A stretch of 64,000 bases of DNA from Marinobacter sp. DY40_1A1 (lineage in GTDB: Bacteria; Pseudomonadota; Gammaproteobacteria; Pseudomonadales; Oleiphilaceae), in the NCBI RefSeq assembly GCF_016597815.1, contig NZ_VCHA01000004.1, positions 372,001-436,000 of the forward strand, given 5' to 3'. This document shows, piece after piece, positions 40,719 through 50,032 of this stretch; within the stretch, counting starts at the first letter, position 1; every line of letters starts with the position of its first letter. Position numbers and translations under genes: made by a program. The notes beneath the pieces were generated by a model. It had not been told where the DNA came from. It worked only from the letters and a program-made list of their open reading frames with translations, and ran no database searches.

Positions 40719-40731
40719 TCTGCAAGTCCTT

Positions 40732-40773
40732 GGCCCTGTTACTCCCTCATGTGATTTTCGGGGTAACAGAGCC
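40732..40773. terminator. Inverted repeat after the peroxidase gene
   Basis: GGCCCTGTTACTCCC pairs with GGGGTAACAGAGCC with two irregularities and a loop of about 13 bases. There is no T-tract, so it is a possible but weak terminator. Confidence 0.45.
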
Positions 40774-40866
40774 ACAGGTATTTAACGTCCTTTCCTGAAG
40801 GCTGCGGGTGTTTTTTGGCCGCCTTTAACTCATGTGGGTTTTACGAAAACACACATTTTACTTCTG

Positions 40867-40881
40867 AAATAGTCATTATCA
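40867..40881. promoter_or_regulatory. Putative Fur box upstream of the solute-binding protein
   Basis: The right half ATTATCA is perfect and the 7-1-7 match is 11 of 14. It sits about 100 bp before the GTG start in an AT-rich promoter-like stretch. Confidence 0.55.
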
Positions 40882-40979
40882 TTGCGGTAAGCTAGCAGTA
40901 CTCAGGCTTGAGTACTCGTTTGAGCCCGTTGCAAGGTAGTGCTTGGGTCGAACTTATTGAAGATAAAAGGAGAGTTTCT

Positions 40980-41738
40980 GTGAGGAAGAGCGTTCGTCAC
41001 ATAGTGCTACTAATGGTGGCAATGATAGGAAGCATGGCGTCGGGGCAGGGTTATGCATCGGATAAGCTGTTTCTTTATACGGAGAACTTTCCGCCTTATA
41101 ACATGAGTTCCTCCGGGCGGGCTTTTGAGCACAATGGAAATAGTATCGACGGTATTTGCACTGAAATGGTGAAAGCCATTCTGCAAAACACCGATCTGGA
41201 TTACGTGATCAAATTACGTAACTGGGATTATGGCTACAATCGAGCCCTGGATAAGCAGAATCATGGTATTTTCTGCACAACCTTCACTGAAGAGCGTGAG
41301 AACCTGTTTAAGTGGGTAGGCCCACTGACCAAAAACCTTTGGACAATCTTCGCCGGCAGCGGGACTAACCTGAAGATTGATAAGCTGGAAGATACCAAAG
41401 GCATGCTTTATGCGGGATACCGCAATGACGTCATGACCACGTATTTGCTGGATCGCGGTTACAAGGTGTCTGCTATGGAGAGTGACGACATCAACCCGAA
41501 ACGTCTTGAGCTCGGTCAGGTAGATCTGTGGATTGCTGACCGGCTGGCTGGTCCTTACTTCGCATCCCAGCAGGATGTAGAAGGGCTTGAACCGGTCTTT
41601 TCGTTTAACGAGACTGAATTGTACCTGGCCATGAACCTGGATACTTCTGAAAAAATCATGCAAAAACTGCAGGAAGGTCTCAGAAAGATCAGGAGCAATG
41701 GCATGTACGAGGCTATAGAGACCAAGTACGGACTTTAA
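40980..41738 (+). CDS. Periplasmic solute-binding protein, family 3 (orphan)
   Basis: A 252-residue exported protein with a signal peptide (hydrophobic IVLLMVAMIGSMASG, cut near GYA-SD) and an amino-acid-binding-protein fold: LYTENFPPYN, then NSIDGICTEMVKAIL, RNWDYGYNRALDKQNHGIFCTTFTEERENLFKWVGPL and a C-terminal IRSNGMYEAIETKYG. The start is GTG with AAGGAG seven bases before it; the upstream frame is spurious. No ABC permease or ATPase gene is adjacent, so it is an orphan binding protein. A probable Fur box lies upstream, hinting at iron control. Confidence 0.88.
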   Translation: MRKSVRHIVLLMVAMIGSMASGQGYASDKLFLYTENFPPYNMSSSGRAFEHNGNSIDGICTEMVKAILQNTDLDYVIKLRNWDYGYNRALDKQNHGIFCTTFTEERENLFKWVGPLTKNLWTIFAGSGTNLKIDKLEDTKGMLYAGYRNDVMTTYLLDRGYKVSAMESDDINPKRLELGQVDLWIADRLAGPYFASQQDVEGLEPVFSFNETELYLAMNLDTSEKIMQKLQEGLRKIRSNGMYEAIETKYGL

Positions 41739-41754
41739 GCACAGAAAGTTATGC

Positions 41755-41783
41755 AAAAAAACCCGGGTAGGTTCCTACCCGGG
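41755..41783 (-). terminator. Intrinsic terminator of the acyl-CoA dehydrogenase gene
   Basis: A perfect 10-bp stem CCCGGGTAGG/CCTACCCGGG with a two-base loop is followed on the minus strand by seven T residues. It may also weakly stop the convergent binding-protein transcript. Confidence 0.9.
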
Positions 41784-41803
41784 ATAAAGTATCACCGGTT
41801 GAT

Positions 41804-43624
41804 CTATCCGGTGAAGGCCATATCTTCCGCACCTATCTGCATCAGGTTTTTGCTGGGGCTCAGCATGCTACTTGCGTGAGCCTGGGATCTGGGAAGCAGT
41901 CGCTCGTAATAGAATTCTGCAGTTGCCAGTTTGGTGGCATAGAAAGCCTCAGAGTCATCGCCGCCGTTATCCAGGCGATCTACCGCTGCTACCGCCTGTC
42001 GTGCCCACATGTAAGCCATGGATACGTAACCGCTGTACATAAGAAAGTCGTAGGATGCAGAGCTAACCACATCGCGATCCTTTCGCGCGGCAAGCATGAT
42101 CCGCACGGTAAGCAAATTCCATTGTGCCGTAAGCTTCAGCAGCTCCACTGCAAATGGGCGCACACGGCTGTCGGTCAAATGCTTACGGGCAAAGTTTGCA
42201 ATCCGGGCGGTGAATTCACGAACTGCGCCGCCTTTGGTGGTTAGCAGTACCTTACGGCCCAGCAGATCCAGTGCCTGAATACCGGTGGTGCCTTCATACA
42301 AGGTGGCAATCCGGGTATCCCGGGCAATCTGTTCCATGCCGTGTTCACGAATGTAACCGTGGCCACCAAATACCTGCATACCAAGGTTTGCTGCCTCGTT
42401 CCCAAGTTCCGTCAGGAAACCTTTAAGAATCGGGGTCAGAAAGCCCAGTTTGTCATCGTATTTTGCTGCCTTTTCATCATCACCGGCGGCGTAGCCTTCA
42501 ACCATATGATCGGCCAGGCGGGCGGCGTCATAGAGCATGGCGCGGCCACCTTCAGCGATAGCTTTCTGGGTCAGTAGCATGCGGCGAACATCGGCGTGGT
42601 GAATCAGGCTGTCAGCGACATGTTCGGGGTCTTTCTTACCGGAAAGCGCACGCATGGAGCGGCGCTCTTTGGCGTAGTCCAGAGCCCATTGGTATGACAA
42701 CTCAGCGGGCCCGACACCTTGAATGGCGGTACCGATACGAGCCGTGTTCATAAAAGTGAACATGCACTCCAGGCCTTCGTTCTCAGGACCGATCAGGTAG
42801 CCGGTTGCGCCATCAAAGTTCATAACGCAGGTAGCAGAGGCCTTTATGCCCATTTTCTTCTCGAGGCTGCCACAAACTACGGCGTTGCGCTCACCTGCGC
42901 CACCTTCGGCTGTGGGTACAAACTTCGGCACGATAAACAGGCTGATGCCACGGGTGCCCTTGGGTGCGCCCGGCAGACGAGCCAGAACAATATGGATAAT
43001 GTTCTCGGTAAGATCGTGATCACCGGAGGAGATAAAGATTTTGGTACCCGTTACTTTGTAAGTACCATCAGCCTGCGGCTCGGCTTTGGTTTTTACCTGG
43101 CCCAGGTCCGTCCCGCACTGGGGTTCGGTGAGGCACATGGTGCCGGCCCAGCGGCCTTCTGTCATAGGCAGCAGGTAGGTGGCTTTCTGGTCGTCAGAAC
43201 CGTGCAAATAGATGGTGTTCATGGCACCCATGGACAAGCCCGGATACATGGAGAACGACCAGTTCGCTGTACCCATCATTTCCTGCTTCAGCAGGCCCAT
43301 GGAAGCGGGCAGACCTTGGCCGCCGTATTCCTCCGGGGCAGAAAGCCCCTGCCAGCCACCCATCACATATTGATCGTAAGCTTCTTTGTAGCCTTTCGGG
43401 GTGGTTACCTCGCCATCTTTCAGCGTACAGCCTTCTTCATCACCTGGCTGGTATAGGGGGCTTAGCTGCTCCTCACTGAAGCGAGCGCATTCGGCGAGGA
43501 TAGCGTCCACGATATCCGGAGTTGCGTTCTCTCCGCTGGCCAATGTGGCGTAGTGCTTTGGGTAATCAAACACTTCATTCAGCAGAAACTTCATGTCACG
43601 CAAAGGCGCCTTGTATACCGGCAT
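41804..43624 (-). CDS. Acyl-CoA dehydrogenase, large DmdC/AcdA-like type
   Basis: A 606-residue FAD-dependent acyl-CoA dehydrogenase with the extra C-terminal domain seen in the about 600-residue class, to which DmdC (3-methylthiopropanoyl-CoA dehydrogenase) belongs. Visible family segments are MPVYKAPLRDMKFLLNEVF at the start, MCLTEPQCGTDLGQVKT near 160, KIFISSGDHD near 195, and QVFGGHGYIREHGMEQIARDTRIATLYEGTTGIQALDLLGRK near 415-460. Members act on various chain lengths, so substrate is open. The start is ATG at 43624 with AGAGG eight bases upstream. It is read alone, convergent with the binding protein. Confidence 0.92.
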   Translation of the reverse strand: MPVYKAPLRDMKFLLNEVFDYPKHYATLASGENATPDIVDAILAECARFSEEQLSPLYQPGDEEGCTLKDGEVTTPKGYKEAYDQYVMGGWQGLSAPEEYGGQGLPASMGLLKQEMMGTANWSFSMYPGLSMGAMNTIYLHGSDDQKATYLLPMTEGRWAGTMCLTEPQCGTDLGQVKTKAEPQADGTYKVTGTKIFISSGDHDLTENIIHIVLARLPGAPKGTRGISLFIVPKFVPTAEGGAGERNAVVCGSLEKKMGIKASATCVMNFDGATGYLIGPENEGLECMFTFMNTARIGTAIQGVGPAELSYQWALDYAKERRSMRALSGKKDPEHVADSLIHHADVRRMLLTQKAIAEGGRAMLYDAARLADHMVEGYAAGDDEKAAKYDDKLGFLTPILKGFLTELGNEAANLGMQVFGGHGYIREHGMEQIARDTRIATLYEGTTGIQALDLLGRKVLLTTKGGAVREFTARIANFARKHLTDSRVRPFAVELLKLTAQWNLLTVRIMLAARKDRDVVSSASYDFLMYSGYVSMAYMWARQAVAAVDRLDNGGDDSEAFYATKLATAEFYYERLLPRSQAHASSMLSPSKNLMQIGAEDMAFTG

Positions 43625-43733
43625 AATCAATCCTCTGTACTGGTCTGAAAATCTACGAGCGGGGATTATTCACCGCCAGGTTGCGTGCAGTTTTACGGCA
43701 TAGTGTGGGGGATTCCATTGACGAAAAGCGCTC

Positions 43734-43883
43734 ATGGCGGTGTCAGTAAAGACAGTCCTTGATTTTTCCACAGGCCATCCGCTGATCGAAGAGCTCTCCC
43801 GGGGCGTATTTCAGGTATCAGGCAATGAGGCGTTAATCCTGATCGCAAGACTGAATGGAAATACCCGTTGGAGAGGTTTATGA
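43734..43883 (+). CDS. Possible 49-residue protein translationally coupled to the DUF3833 gene
   Basis: A short frame MAVSVKTVLDFSTGHPL...RWRGL ends in a TGA that overlaps the next gene's ATG (ATGA). Residue composition looks coding, but the ribosome site is weak and no family is recognised. It may be a real small gene or the remnant of a longer one. Confidence 0.3.
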   Translation: MAVSVKTVLDFSTGHPLIEELSRGVFQVSGNEALILIARLNGNTRWRGL

Positions 43884-44464
43884 AGAGTGTAAAAAAAGTG
43901 CAAAACCTGTGTTCTGTGATACCCAAAATCGGGCGGCGCTCTATACTCGTGTTAACCGCCATTTTGGCGCTTTTGGGGGGCTGCTCTGGTCCGGCGCTGA
44001 CGGATTATTCAGAACGTGAGCCCAAGCTCGTTCCTGAAGATTTCTTTAACGGTGAACTAAGCGCCCGTGGCGTGGTCAAGGACATGTCCGGTGAAGTGAT
44101 TCGCACGTTCGATGCGGATATCTCCGCATCCTGGGACCAATCTGGTGTGGGTACCCTGGATGAAGAATTCCGTTTTGATGATGGCGAAGTGCAAACCAGG
44201 ATCTGGACGTTAACACCATCGGCAACCGGCGACAGCTTTCATGCCGAAGCGGGCGATGTGACGGAGCCCGGAACCATGCGCTGGAGCGGTAATAGCATAA
44301 ACATGAATTACGTGCTTCGGATAGCCTATGGCGATGGAACCCTGGATGTACGAATGGACGACTGGATGTATCTGGTAACGCCCGACACATTGATTAACCA
44401 GACCACCATGAGCAAATGGGGGGTTGATGTCGGTGAACTTTTGCTTGTGATACAGAAAAAATAA
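43880..44464 (+). CDS. DUF3833-family lipoprotein
   Basis: A 194-residue lipoprotein: signal with lipobox ALLGGC near residue 35, then the DUF3833 pattern EPKLVPEDFFNGELSARGVVKDMSG and FRFDDGEVQTRIWTL, ending with DDWMYLVTPDTLINQTTMSKWGVDVGEL. In related organisms such genes often sit in clusters with cyclopropane fatty acid synthase and DUF2878 genes, which are absent here. The start ATG at 43880 has GGAG six bases upstream; a TTG four codons earlier is not preferred. Function is unknown. Confidence 0.85.
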   Translation: MKSVKKVQNLCSVIPKIGRRSILVLTAILALLGGCSGPALTDYSEREPKLVPEDFFNGELSARGVVKDMSGEVIRTFDADISASWDQSGVGTLDEEFRFDDGEVQTRIWTLTPSATGDSFHAEAGDVTEPGTMRWSGNSINMNYVLRIAYGDGTLDVRMDDWMYLVTPDTLINQTTMSKWGVDVGELLLVIQKK

Positions 44465-44501
44465 TGCCCGGCGGTGGCCGGTCTGTCTGCTGAGAGACTC
44501 T

Positions 44502-45596
44502 ATGTTGAAACAATGGCTGATCGGTTTGCTGCTGGTCGTATTGGCACTGGGTGCTGCGTTTATTTATCAGGGCCTGGATGACTCGTCTCAAGCCCAGGAT
44601 GATTCTGAGCGCCCCCCCAGTGCAGTAAATACAGTACTTCCCATAATCGACACGGTGCAGGATCAGGTCAGGGCAGTTGGCAGCCTGAAAGCCGTAAGTG
44701 CCGTTAAGCTGACCACAGAAACCAGCGGCCGCGTGGTAGGTATCAACCTGAAATCCGGTCGCCCGGTAAAACAGGGCGACCTGTTGTTGCGGCTTGATGA
44801 TCGGCAGGCAAGGGCAGATCTGGGTGTGATTGAAGCGCAGTTGGCAGATGCCCGGCGTCAGTACGAACGCGCCAGAAGCCTGCGTGACAACAACAGTATC
44901 TCCCAATCTTTCGTAGATGAGCTGAGAACCGCTGTAGAGGTGTCCGAAGCTCAGCGCACTGCGGCCCAGGTTCGGCTTGAAAACCATCGCATTGAAGCGC
45001 CGTTCTCCGGCGTGGCGGGCCTGAGCGATATCAGTATCGGCGCTTATATTACCGCAGGCACCACAATAACCACTTTGGACGCTACATCCCCCATGGAGCT
45101 GAATTTCTCCATTCCCGAGCGCTTTCTTGGCCAGATCAATCCGGGCCAGAAGGTGCAGGGCAGCTCCCCGGCTTACCCTGATCAGGCATTTATTGGCGAA
45201 CTCGTTGAATTGGGTTCCCGCATTGACGAGCTTAGCCGCTCCTTGCCGGTTCGGGCCCTGATTGATAACACTGAGGGGCGATTGCGCCCTGGCCAGTTCA
45301 TGTCCGTTAGCCTGACCTTGCGTGAACGCCAGGCTCTGGTTATTCCGGAGCAGGCGGTGATGGTTCGTGGTGCTGAACAATATGTATTTGTGGCAGAAGA
45401 CGGTATTGCACGGCGTGTGCCCGTAACGGTTGGCTCACGCATGCCCGGGCGCGTGGAAATTGCGAAAGGACTGACAGCAGAAGATCTGGTAGTGGTGACC
45501 GGCCAGGACCGTCTGAGCAGTGGTGAGCGCATCCGGGTGACAGATGATGAAAACGCGATTCCAGACAACCGGTTTACCAGTGCTGCGGGGTCGTAA
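44502..45596 (+). CDS. RND efflux periplasmic adaptor (membrane fusion protein)
   Basis: A 364-residue HlyD/AcrA-type adaptor. An uncleaved N-terminal membrane anchor (residues 5-23) is followed by a lipoyl half-motif (VKLTTETSGRVVGINLKSGRPVKQGD), an alpha-hairpin near residues 95-150, the second lipoyl half (IEAPFSGVAGLSDISIGAYITAG) and beta-barrel and membrane-proximal domains. It lies 3 bp before the RND pump gene, forming a two-gene efflux operon. No outer membrane channel gene is in this stretch, so TolC or an equivalent elsewhere is expected. Confidence 0.95.
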   Translation: MLKQWLIGLLLVVLALGAAFIYQGLDDSSQAQDDSERPPSAVNTVLPIIDTVQDQVRAVGSLKAVSAVKLTTETSGRVVGINLKSGRPVKQGDLLLRLDDRQARADLGVIEAQLADARRQYERARSLRDNNSISQSFVDELRTAVEVSEAQRTAAQVRLENHRIEAPFSGVAGLSDISIGAYITAGTTITTLDATSPMELNFSIPERFLGQINPGQKVQGSSPAYPDQAFIGELVELGSRIDELSRSLPVRALIDNTEGRLRPGQFMSVSLTLRERQALVIPEQAVMVRGAEQYVFVAEDGIARRVPVTVGSRMPGRVEIAKGLTAEDLVVVTGQDRLSSGERIRVTDDENAIPDNRFTSAAGS

Positions 45597-45599
45597 TCG

Positions 45600-48500
45600 G
45601 TGATTCTTTCAGATATTTCCATCAAACGCCCGGTATTTGCCACGGTTCTCAGCCTGTTGATTGTCGTGTTTGGTTTGGCCGCTTTGTTTGGCCTGCCCGT
45701 GCGTGAATACCCCGACATTGACCCACCCGTGGTATCCGTTTCGACCAACTATACGGGTGCGGCCGCTGAGGTGGTTGATACCCAGATTACTCAGATCATC
45801 GAAGGTGCCATCAGCGGTATAGAAGGAATTCGTTCTATCCAGTCGTCCACCCGCCAGGGTGGGTCTTATACCACTATTGAGTTTTCCCCCAGCCGGGATG
45901 TGGACATTGCCGCCAACGATGTGCGCGATGCAATTTCGCGAGTAAACAACCAGTTGCCGGATGAAGCAGATCCACCCGTGGTGCGCAAAGCGGATTCCGA
46001 TGCCCGACCCATGATGTGGGTGACCCTGCGCAGCGATGTTTGGGATTCAGCCCAGATGAGTGATTACGCCGACCGGGTTCTGGCAGACCGGTTGGCCGTG
46101 GTCGATGGCGTTGCCGATGTGCGAATTGGTGGTGAGCGCCGTTATGCCATTCGCGTGTGGCTCGACCGGGAACGCCTGGCGGCTCGCGATATCACTGTGG
46201 CCGAGGTAGAGCGTGCCTTGCGCGCTAACAACGTAGAACTACCCGCCGGTTCGGTAGATTCCTCCACACGTAACTTTACCGTGCGGGCTGAAGGCAGGCT
46301 GGCGACGGTTGAAGAATTCCGCGAATTAGTGGTTCGGCGAGATGGCAATCAACTGCTGCGCCTCGGAGAGGTCGCCGATGTGGTTATGGGTGTAGAATCC
46401 GATATCGGGCGCTTGCGGGCCAACGGCCAAACAGCCATTGGCATGGGTATTATTCGTCAGTCCAAGGCCAATACCGTGGCAGTATCAGATGCTGTCCGGG
46501 GCGAGCTGGATAAAATACGGGAAACCCTGCCACCGGAAATAAGCATCACTGAAAGCTACGACGAATCTGTTTTTATTCGCGCCTCCATTCGCGAGGTAAT
46601 GATCACCCTGGCGATTGCCGTGTCGTTGGTCATCCTGGTGATATTCCTGTTCCTGCGCTCCTGGCGCGCTACGCTGATTCCGGCAGTAACTATTCCGGTA
46701 GCGGTAATCGGTGCCTTTATCGGCCTCGGCTTTTTGGGCTTCTCCATCAACGTGCTCACCTTGCTGGCAGTTATACTCGCCATTGGCCTGGTGGTGGACG
46801 ACGCCATAGTAATGCTTGAAAACATCCAGCGCCGAATTGATAAAGGCGAGCCACCACTGCTGGCGGCCTATCGCGGTGCCAGGCAAGTAGCCTTTGCGGT
46901 AATTGCCACCACACTGACTCTGGTTGCCGTGTTTGTACCCATTTCGTTTATGGGCGGCAACATAGGCCGGCTGTTTGCGGAGTTTGGTTTCACTCTTGCG
47001 GCGGCAGTTGTTGTGTCCAGTTTGGTGGCACTGACTCTGGCACCCATGCTTTGCTCCAAATGGTTAAAGCCCAGCCCGGAAAGTGGGGAAGGGCGTGGTT
47101 TTTGGGCCATCATCGAGAAGGTGCTTAACGGACTCACCAGTGGATATGAGCGGCTGCTGAAGTTTTCACTCAATCAAGCGGGCCTGGTGCTGGGCATTGG
47201 TCTGGTAGGTTTGGTTGTGGCAGTTGTGATATACCCGAAACTGCCTCAGGAACTGGCACCTATTGAGGACAGGGGCACGATTATTATGCCCGCCAATGCG
47301 CCTCGGGGTGCTACCGTTCAGTACACCGATCACTATGTAAAGCAGGCAGAAGAAAAGCTGATGCCTTTTCTGGAAGATGGACCGGCCAGCCGCATGTTGT
47401 CCATTGTCGGCTTCCGCGAGCGGGAAGACAGCGCGTTTATTATTATGGGGTTGGCCCCTTGGGACGAGCGGGAGGTCAAGCAGCAGCAGGTTACCAGCGA
47501 GATTCGAAAAAAATTTGATGATATTTCCGGTATTCGCATGGTGGCCATTAATCCGCCAGGGCTGGGGCAGCGTGGCTTTAGCCAACCGGTAGAGTTCGTG
47601 GTTGCCGGGCCGGACTATGAATCCGTACAAGCCTGGAGTGACGAACTGGTAGAGCGGGCCAAGGAAAACCCCAACCTGTTGAACCTGCAAACCGATTTTG
47701 AACTCACCCGGCCGGAGCTCAGTGTTGCCATTGATCGCGAACGAGCAGCAGATCTGGACATTACCATTGAAGATGTGGGCCTTACACTGCAAACCATGTT
47801 GGCGTCACGCAAGGTAACCACCTATCTGGAACGTGGCCGCGAGTACGATGTCATAATGCAGGCAGATGATGCCAGCCGTGCCACCCCATCGGATCTGGGC
47901 CAGATATTCTTGCGCCCCAGAGAAGGTGGCGACCTGATTCCACTGCAGGCACTGGTTTCAATCACCGAGAAAGGGGCTAACCCCGATCTTCGGCGCATAG
48001 ATCGCCTGCCTGCCGTGGTTATCAGCGGATCTCTGGCAGATGGCTACGATCTTGGCTCCGCACTGACCTATCTGAACACCTTGGCGGTAGACAGCCTGCC
48101 TTCAGAGGCCAGGTTGAGCTACCAGGGGTTGAGCCGGGAGTTTCAGGAATCCTCTTCAGCGATTTATGTCACATTTGGTTTGGCCTTCATTATCGTGTTC
48201 CTCGTGCTGGCGGCCCAGTTTGAAAGCTGGATTCATCCGCTGATCATCATGCTCCCTGTGCCATTGGCAGTAACCGGCGCGCTGCTGGCATTGTGGTGGA
48301 GCGGCATCAGCCTGAACATATATAGCCAGATCGGGATCATTATGCTGCTGGGGCTGATGTCGAAGAACGGCATATTGATTGTGGAGTTTGCCAACCAGCT
48401 GCGAGATGAAGGCTACGCGGTTAAAGAGGCAATTCTGGCGGGAGCATCCTTGCGCTTCCGCCCGGTATTGATGACCACTATATCCACAGTCTTCGGTGCA

Positions 48501-48713
48501 GTGCCTCTGGTGGTTGCCACGGGCGCAGGCGCAGAAAGCCGTGCAGCAATTGGTATGGTGATTCTGGGTGGGCTGATTTTTGCGACCACGCTTACGTTGT
48601 TTATCATTCCGGTGCTATACAATCTGCTGGCCTGCTTTGCGAAATCCGCCAATGCGATTGAACATGAGCTGGAGCGTCAGGCATCTTTATCCCAAGCCAG
48701 TTCGATCGATTAA
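45600..48713 (+). CDS. RND-family multidrug efflux permease (HAE1 type)
   Basis: A 1037-residue proton-driven inner membrane pump. The N-terminus SDISIKRPVFATVLSLLIVVFGLAA and REYPDIDPPVVSVSTNYTGA are standard, with twelve membrane helices and two large periplasmic loops. The TM4 proton-relay aspartates are in GLVVDDAIVMLENIQRRI near residue 400. Helices 8-12 near 850-1010 include FGAVPLVVATGAGAESR. It starts with GTG three bases after the adaptor stop, so translation is probably coupled. Drug specificity cannot be told from sequence. Confidence 0.96.
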   Translation: MILSDISIKRPVFATVLSLLIVVFGLAALFGLPVREYPDIDPPVVSVSTNYTGAAAEVVDTQITQIIEGAISGIEGIRSIQSSTRQGGSYTTIEFSPSRDVDIAANDVRDAISRVNNQLPDEADPPVVRKADSDARPMMWVTLRSDVWDSAQMSDYADRVLADRLAVVDGVADVRIGGERRYAIRVWLDRERLAARDITVAEVERALRANNVELPAGSVDSSTRNFTVRAEGRLATVEEFRELVVRRDGNQLLRLGEVADVVMGVESDIGRLRANGQTAIGMGIIRQSKANTVAVSDAVRGELDKIRETLPPEISITESYDESVFIRASIREVMITLAIAVSLVILVIFLFLRSWRATLIPAVTIPVAVIGAFIGLGFLGFSINVLTLLAVILAIGLVVDDAIVMLENIQRRIDKGEPPLLAAYRGARQVAFAVIATTLTLVAVFVPISFMGGNIGRLFAEFGFTLAAAVVVSSLVALTLAPMLCSKWLKPSPESGEGRGFWAIIEKVLNGLTSGYERLLKFSLNQAGLVLGIGLVGLVVAVVIYPKLPQELAPIEDRGTIIMPANAPRGATVQYTDHYVKQAEEKLMPFLEDGPASRMLSIVGFREREDSAFIIMGLAPWDEREVKQQQVTSEIRKKFDDISGIRMVAINPPGLGQRGFSQPVEFVVAGPDYESVQAWSDELVERAKENPNLLNLQTDFELTRPELSVAIDRERAADLDITIEDVGLTLQTMLASRKVTTYLERGREYDVIMQADDASRATPSDLGQIFLRPREGGDLIPLQALVSITEKGANPDLRRIDRLPAVVISGSLADGYDLGSALTYLNTLAVDSLPSEARLSYQGLSREFQESSSAIYVTFGLAFIIVFLVLAAQFESWIHPLIIMLPVPLAVTGALLALWWSGISLNIYSQIGIIMLLGLMSKNGILIVEFANQLRDEGYAVKEAILAGASLRFRPVLMTTISTVFGAVPLVVATGAGAESRAAIGMVILGGLIFATTLTLFIIPVLYNLLACFAKSANAIEHELERQASLSQASSID

Positions 48714-48751
48714 TGAGCGGGCTGGCATGACCCTACAATCCGGATGTTTTC

Positions 48752-50032
48752 ATGGCCATATCCAGCCAGTTCCGCCTACTGGGACAGCGTCGATTTTTGC
48801 CGTTTTACCTCACTCAGTTTTCCGGGGCGTTCAACGACAACCTCTATAAAAACGCACTCCTGTTGCTGATTGCCTACAAGACCACGGGCTTGATGGGGCT
48901 ATCTGTGAACACGGTAATCAACCTGGCTGCGTTTCTGTTTATTTTGCCGTTCTTTCTGTTTTCCGGCATTGCCGGGCAGATGGCGGATCGCTATGAAAAA
49001 GCCGCCATAATCCGCAAGGTAAAACTGGCCGAGATAGCCATTATGGTACTGGCCACCCTGGCACTCTGGATTGGTTGGTACGAAGGGCTCCTGGTGTTGC
49101 TGTTCCTGATGGGTGCCCAGTCTACGTTTTTCGGGCCGGTGAAGTACGCCATTTTGCCCCAGGTGCTTGGGGATGATGAACTGGTGGGCGGCAATGGCCT
49201 TGTGAGCATGGGCACCTTCGTGGCGATTTTGCTCGGCACCATAGCAGCCGGTTTGCTTATGGGGCTTGAGGGGGCCGCAAAGCTGACGGCCACAAGCGTA
49301 CTGGTGATGGCGGTTCTGGGCTATATTGCCGCAAGACAAGTGCCAGACACCGGAGTTGTCAGCAACGGGCAGGCAGTTCGCTTCCGCCCTGTTTTGGAAA
49401 CCTGGAACCTCATGAGTGTGGCCGCCGAGCGCAAGCCGGTACTCTGGGCGATTCTCGCCATTTCCTGGTTCTGGTTTCTTGGTGCAGCCTATCTCACCCA
49501 GTTTCCCAATTTTGCCCTGAGTAATCTGCGGGGTGATGAAACTGTGGTCACACTTCTGCTATCCATGTTTATTGTGGGCATATCGATCGGATCGATGATG
49601 TGTGAGCGCCTTACGCGACATCGCATCACTCTTGCCCCTGTTCCCTGGGGCGCACTTGGCCTGACTCTGTTAGGGATAGATCTGTTCTTTGCAGTACCGG
49701 CAAGCCCGGAGCCTTCTACCTGGTGGACTCTGGTGACCGACCCGGCTTACATCCGGGTATTGCTCGATCTGGTGGGCATCGGGGTTTGTGGCGGGTTGTT
49801 CATTGTGCCCCTTTACGCATTTATCCAGCATGAAACCCCTCAAAATAAACGGGCGCAAATCATTGCGGCTCTCAATGTAATCAATGCGCTGTTCATGGTT
49901 GCGAGCGCGCTCACAGGTATCCTTGTGCTCGGGGTTCTGGATGTAAGCATTCCGGGCTTCTTCTTGCTGTTGTCATCGGCTAATGGGCTGGTGCTTATCG
50001 CGGTGTGGCGGTTGAGACGGCGGACAGGATAA
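48752..50032 (+). CDS. MFS transporter, LplT-like (lysophospholipid flippase family)
   Basis: A 426-residue twelve-helix transporter whose start, FYLTQFSGAFNDNLYKNALL, and the FFGPVKYAILPQVL block near residue 135 are characteristic of LplT and of the membrane half of Aas-type fusions. LplT moves lysophospholipids inward for re-acylation by the Aas acyltransferase. No acyltransferase or acyl-ACP synthetase gene follows here, so the partner would be elsewhere. The start ATG has GGA upstream at acceptable spacing. It is 38 bp after the RND pump, possibly cotranscribed. Confidence 0.85.
   Translation: MAISSQFRLLGQRRFLPFYLTQFSGAFNDNLYKNALLLLIAYKTTGLMGLSVNTVINLAAFLFILPFFLFSGIAGQMADRYEKAAIIRKVKLAEIAIMVLATLALWIGWYEGLLVLLFLMGAQSTFFGPVKYAILPQVLGDDELVGGNGLVSMGTFVAILLGTIAAGLLMGLEGAAKLTATSVLVMAVLGYIAARQVPDTGVVSNGQAVRFRPVLETWNLMSVAAERKPVLWAILAISWFWFLGAAYLTQFPNFALSNLRGDETVVTLLLSMFIVGISIGSMMCERLTRHRITLAPVPWGALGLTLLGIDLFFAVPASPEPSTWWTLVTDPAYIRVLLDLVGIGVCGGLFIVPLYAFIQHETPQNKRAQIIAALNVINALFMVASALTGILVLGVLDVSIPGFFLLLSSANGLVLIAVWRLRRRTG

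Noticed and set aside
40800-40860. Second hairpin with GCGGGTGTTTTTTGGCCGC before the Fur box
   Set aside because: The stem is short and interrupted; not strong enough to call a terminator.
28935-43624. A DMS/DMSP catabolic island (Ddh-like enzyme plus DmdC-like acyl-CoA dehydrogenase)
   Set aside because: The dehydrogenase family is broad and the gene is on the other strand, 9 kb away, with no other dmd gene. The link is only suggestive.
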